16,005 nucleotides of DNA, taken from positions 1 to 16,005 of the forward strand of contig CAZMUZ010000089.1 of NCBI GenBank assembly GCA_964569315.1, written 5' to 3'. The first letter of the stretch is position 1, and every line of letters begins with the position of its first letter. This document shows, piece after piece, positions 14,255-16,005 of the stretch. Source of the stretch: CADEFF01 sp964569315. Lineage in GTDB: Bacteria; Pseudomonadota; Alphaproteobacteria; Dongiales; Dongiaceae. Below the pieces are notes generated by a model that was given only the letters and a program-made list of their open reading frames with translations, was not told where the DNA came from and did no database searches. A program made the position numbers and the translations under genes.

Positions 14255-14316
14255 CTCGGGCTTCGTCCCCGCCAGCCCCTCTCTAGAAGCCGGCCCAAAT
14301 ACCGAGGGCTCGATCC

Positions 14317-15510
14317 ATGTCTGCCTCCGCGCAAATTTCGACCTCGTCCGCCCTGATGCCGACCTACGCCCGCGCCGATCTCGCCTTCGAGCGCGGCGAG
14401 GGCTGCTATCTCTTCACGACGGACGGGCGACGCTATCTCGATTTCGCGAGCGGCATCGCGGTCAACGGGCTCGGCCATTCGCACCCGCATCTCGTCGCGA
14501 CGCTGCAGGAGCAGGCCGGCAAGCTCTGGCACTGCTCGAACCTCTATCGCATCCCGGGGCAGGAGCGCCTCGCCCGGCGGCTCGCGGACGCGTCCTTCGC
14601 CGACAAGGTGTTCTTCAGCAATTCCGGCGCCGAGGCGATCGAATGCGGCCTCAAGCTCGCGCGCAAATACCAGGACGATTTCGGCGACAAGAAGCGCTTT
14701 CGCGTGATCTGCACGGAGGGCGCCTTTCATGGCCGCACGCTCGCGACCATCGCGGCCGGCGGCCAGGAGAAGCATCTCAAGGGCTTCGATCCGATCGTCG
14801 ACGGGTTCGACCGCGTCGCCTACGGCAATCTGAACGAGCTGCGCGCCGCCATCACGCCGGAGACCGGCGCGATCCTGGTCGAGCCGGTGCAGGGCGAAGG
14901 CGGCATGCGCGCCGGCACCGACGATTACCTGAAGGGGCTGCGCGCGATCGCCGACGAGTTCGGCCTCGTGCTCTTCTTCGACGAGGTGCAATGCGGCATG
15001 GGCCGCACCGGCAAGCTCTTCGCCCATGAATGGGCCGGGGTGAAGCCCGACATCGTGGCGACGGCGAAGGCGCTCGGCGGCGGCTTCCCGGTCGGCGCCT
15101 GCCTCGCGACCGACAAGGTCGCGGCCGCCTTCGGCCCCGGCAATCACGGCAGCACCTTCGGCGGCAACCCGCTCGCCATGGCGGTCGGTAACGCGGTGCT
15201 CGACGTCATGCTGGAGGAGGGATTCTTCGCGCGGGTCGAGCGGATGAGCGACCTGCTGCGCAGCCGGCTTGCCGTCCTCGCCAGGCGCCACCCGAAGCTC
15301 TTCGGCGAGCTGCGCGGCCGCGGCCTCATGATCGGCCTCAAATGCGAGGTGCCGAACACCGAGGTGGCGAATCGCCTGCGCGACAAGGGCGTGCTGACGG
15401 TCACCGCGGGCGACAATGTGCTGCGGTTGCTGCCGCCGCTCGTCGTCGCCGAGGCGGAGATTGCGGAAGCGATGGGTGCGCTCGACGCCGTCGCCGCCGG
15501 CTGGGCCTGA
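14317..15510 (+). CDS. argD: Acetylornithine aminotransferase
   Basis: A 397-residue class III PLP aminotransferase of arginine synthesis, converting N-acetylglutamate semialdehyde to N-acetylornithine; many members also serve as succinyldiaminopimelate aminotransferase in lysine synthesis. Seen are the ArgD-type start with YLDFASGIAVNGLGHSHP (49-66), the SNSGAEAIE cofactor-phosphate region (about 107-115), the EGAFHGRTLAT segment, the EPVQGEGG motif, FFDEVQCGMGRTG with the PLP-contacting Asp, and the Schiff-base lysine K251 in TAKALGGGFPVGA. HGSTFGGNPLA follows as expected. The ATG at 14317 has a GAGGG ribosome site 8 bp upstream and the length is typical. argF starts 8 bp downstream, so the two form an operon under the promoter at 14226. 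Confidence 0.95.
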   Translation: MSASAQISTSSALMPTYARADLAFERGEGCYLFTTDGRRYLDFASGIAVNGLGHSHPHLVATLQEQAGKLWHCSNLYRIPGQERLARRLADASFADKVFFSNSGAEAIECGLKLARKYQDDFGDKKRFRVICTEGAFHGRTLATIAAGGQEKHLKGFDPIVDGFDRVAYGNLNELRAAITPETGAILVEPVQGEGGMRAGTDDYLKGLRAIADEFGLVLFFDEVQCGMGRTGKLFAHEWAGVKPDIVATAKALGGGFPVGACLATDKVAAAFGPGNHGSTFGGNPLAMAVGNAVLDVMLEEGFFARVERMSDLLRSRLAVLARRHPKLFGELRGRGLMIGLKCEVPNTEVANRLRDKGVLTVTAGDNVLRLLPPLVVAEAEIAEAMGALDAVAAGWA

Positions 15511-15518
15511 GCCGACCG

Positions 15519-16005
15519 ATGGCGAAGGACACGCAGCCGATCCGGCATTTCCTCGATCTCGACCGGCTCGATCAGCCGACGCTGCGGCGCATGCTGGACG
15601 CCGCCGCCGCTTGCAAGCGCGGGCAGGTTCCGGGCGGCGATCCGCGGCCGCTCGCCGGCAAGTCGCTCGCCCTCATCTTCGAGAAGCCCTCGACCCGCAC
15701 CCGCGTCTCCTTCGAGCTCGCCATCAAGCAGCTCGGCGGCGAGGCGGTGGTGCTGGAACGCGACAGCATGCAGCTCGGGCGCGGCGAGACGGTGGCCGAC
15801 ACGGCCCGCGTGCTCTCGCGCTACGTCGATTGCATCATGGTGCGCACGACGAAGGAGGAGAAGCTCCTCGAGCTCGCGGAGAACGCGACCGTCCCGGTGA
15901 TCAACGGCCTCACCGACCGCACCCATCCCTGCCAGCTCATGGCGGACGTGATGACCTTCGAGGAGCATCGCGGACCGATCGCCGGCAAGCGCATCGCCTG
16001 GATCG
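15519..16005 (+). CDS. argF: Ornithine carbamoyltransferase (partial, runs off window)
   Basis: The first 162 residues of ornithine carbamoyltransferase, which makes citrulline from ornithine and carbamoyl phosphate. The N-terminal RHFLDLDRL start, the carbamoyl-phosphate loop STRTR at residues 58-62 with FE following, the MQLGRGE loop (84-90) and the HPCQ motif at 136-139 identify the enzyme. The C-terminal ornithine-binding domain lies outside the window. The ATG at 15519 is 8 bp after the argD stop, a common argD-argF arrangement in alphaproteobacteria. No frame disruption is seen. Confidence 0.95.
   Translation, partial: MAKDTQPIRHFLDLDRLDQPTLRRMLDAAAACKRGQVPGGDPRPLAGKSLALIFEKPSTRTRVSFELAIKQLGGEAVVLERDSMQLGRGETVADTARVLSRYVDCIMVRTTKEEKLLELAENATVPVINGLTDRTHPCQLMADVMTFEEHRGPIAGKRIAWI

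Noticed and set aside
13696..15291. 531-codon minus-strand frame opposite argD and over the PPK2 gene
   Set aside because: argD and PPK2 carry full catalytic motif sets in their own frames; this one has none.
1..16005. CRISPR array, tRNA, rRNA, insertion sequence or phage attachment site
   Set aside because: No spaced direct repeats, tRNA-like cloverleaf, rRNA segment, transposase motif or flanking duplication was seen when reading both strands by eye.

Overview
The window looks like a chromosomal segment of a GC-rich alphaproteobacterium, probably of the Rhodospirillales type. This is an inference from the very high GC content, the ATGA/GTGA stop-start overlaps, the argD-argF pair, DUF1289 and RecX proteins, and a membrane-anchored class III adenylate cyclase. 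No rRNA, tRNA, CRISPR array, insertion sequence or phage gene was seen. Both ends cut through genes.

Layout. 1-727 (-): N-terminal part of an exported protein that resembles the N-terminal regions of alphaproteobacterial OmpA-family proteins. 983-5920 (+): five genes in one direction: two tandem, equally long M20 metallohydrolases (419 aa each), an ANL adenylate-forming ligase, a GNAT acyltransferase and a stand-alone acyl carrier protein (ACP). The last three are joined by ATGA overlaps. 5938-8424 (-): diaminopropionate ammonia-lyase, a DUF1289 Cys4 protein and an EamA/DMT transporter, probably co-transcribed and meeting the ACP gene tail to tail across 17 bp. 8494-10221 (+): a three-part membrane cyclase (cytochrome-b-like anchor, [2Fe-2S] ferredoxin, class IIIb cyclase). 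10276-11609 (-): a secreted TPR protein and RecX. 11718-13330 (+): two paralogous ABC-2 permeases with no ATPase gene beside them. 13320-14135 (-): a PPK2-family polyphosphate kinase whose 3' end overlaps the second permease by 11 bp. 14317-16005 (+): argD and the 5' part of argF behind a good sigma70-type promoter.

How the genes may work together. The most unusual unit is the M20-M20-ligase-GNAT-ACP operon. A ligase plus a free ACP plus a GNAT suggests that a carboxylic acid is activated, loaded on the ACP and transferred to an amine. M20 enzymes normally hydrolyse amide bonds of N-acyl amino acids or short peptides. Together they could make, trim or recycle an N-acylated amino compound; the substrate cannot be read from the sequence. 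The opposing operon degrades 2,3-diaminopropionate and carries a DMT-type (possibly amino-acid) exporter, so the two units may share amino-acid-derived chemistry, but this is only a neighbourhood argument. The first M20 copy has Asp where the second has the His matching the catalytic lid His of DapE-like enzymes, so the two copies have probably diverged in function. The remaining genes (RecX, PPK2, arg genes) look like ordinary core genes.
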